The notes below the pieces were generated by a model, which had not been told where the DNA came from, did not search any database, and was given only the letters and a program-made list of their open reading frames with translations. From positions 248,001 through 312,000 of the forward strand of contig JAHDYR010000038.1 in the NCBI GenBank assembly GCA_019828565.1: a DNA stretch of 64,000 bases, given 5' to 3'. Origin of the DNA: Carpediemonas membranifera. Taxonomy: Eukaryota; Fornicata. A program made the translations under genes and the position numbers. Below, one piece after another: positions 63,635 to 64,000 of this stretch (within the stretch, counting starts at the first letter, position 1; the number at the start of each line of letters is the position of its first letter).

Positions 63635-64000
63635 TTCGGAAGTTGGGAAACTGCCGAACTGCGCTAAACTGCGCTAAATCGGCTTTTGCATTAATCGGTA
63701 TGTTTGACTGAGTCAAGCCGGTGACTGGCATGCTCCTCGTGTGGGTCAATATTGTTCGAGTTGTGTCATGAACAATCCTTGATCCACCTACCAAATCCAA
63801 GCGATTTGCGTACTCTGCGTAAAAAATCTCAAGTGCACAGAAGAAGAAACACTGGCGCCTCATCCCAGTGTTCGTTGGAAACGTCCGAGCGCTGGGACAT
63901 AAAGGGCATTTGGGATGCACTGCTGGGTATAAAGTGAATAAATTACATATTTAAGCATCACTCAATGAATTGTACGTGGCCGGCTCTTCCTTATGCGTGG
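63635..64000. other. Upstream region of the TMC gene, to the window edge
   Basis: About 365 nt, AT-rich towards the edge. No supported gene. An inverted copy of the ATTGAGTGAT motif lies at about 63955-63968, i.e. on the strand of the TMC gene and some 320 nt before its start. Confidence 0.4.

Overview
The window is protein-coding eukaryotic DNA. It is gene-dense, moderately GC-rich and carries mostly intronless genes on both strands. Markers of a eukaryote include an importin-beta-like receptor, a class-II-like eIF4E, a La protein, SBDS, a class I phosphatidylinositol transfer protein, an RCC1-like protein, a TMC channel-like protein and a TKL kinase. The few introns I can place are very short (28-44 nt, plus one candidate of 72 nt). 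They begin GTACGT, GTATGT or GTTTGT, and some end in ACACAG-like tracts. Together with a Trichomonas-type 'tiny macrocysts' membrane protein and large cysteine-rich surface proteins, this suggests a free-living metamonad flagellate (Carpediemonas-like). That placement is inference from gene content, not from a search.

Layout. 1-5.5 kb: the 5' part of an unknown gene leaving the left edge, a diverging importin-like gene with a 5' micro-exon, and a WD40 gene. 6.4-11.2 kb: a larger paralogue that joins a previously unnamed repeat, a WD40 propeller, more copies of the repeat, ankyrin-like repeats and a TKL kinase. 11.3-14.4 kb: small unknown genes, a multi-pass membrane protein with a 28-nt intron, and eIF4E. 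15-17.8 kb: a secreted papain-family protease followed by six beta-sandwich repeats and a GPI-like tail. 18.3-33.7 kb: one gene for a surface protein of about 5,100 residues, broken by one apparent single-base frameshift. 34-34.9 kb: PITP. 34.9-40.8 kb: a 1,937-residue receptor with four tandem TM-ectodomain-TM modules. 41.8-46.1 kb: an RCC1-like gene, a small membrane protein, and a YqeC-type protein that looks bacterial in origin.

46.2-52.2 kb is a near-perfect inverted repeat: two arms of about 2.85 kb around a 292-nt spacer. The right arm holds an intact 856-residue coiled-coil/EF-hand gene. The left arm holds the same gene broken by two single-G insertions. 52.5-63.6 kb: a small helical protein, a TOG/HEAT protein, La, SBDS (with intron), a decayed RBR-like zinc-finger remnant, a WD40 gene, and a TMC gene (with intron).

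Functionally the region mixes housekeeping RNA and ribosome genes (La, SBDS, eIF4E) with signalling and surface genes. There is no operon-like logic. I found no rRNA, convincing tRNA, CRISPR array or transposase gene.
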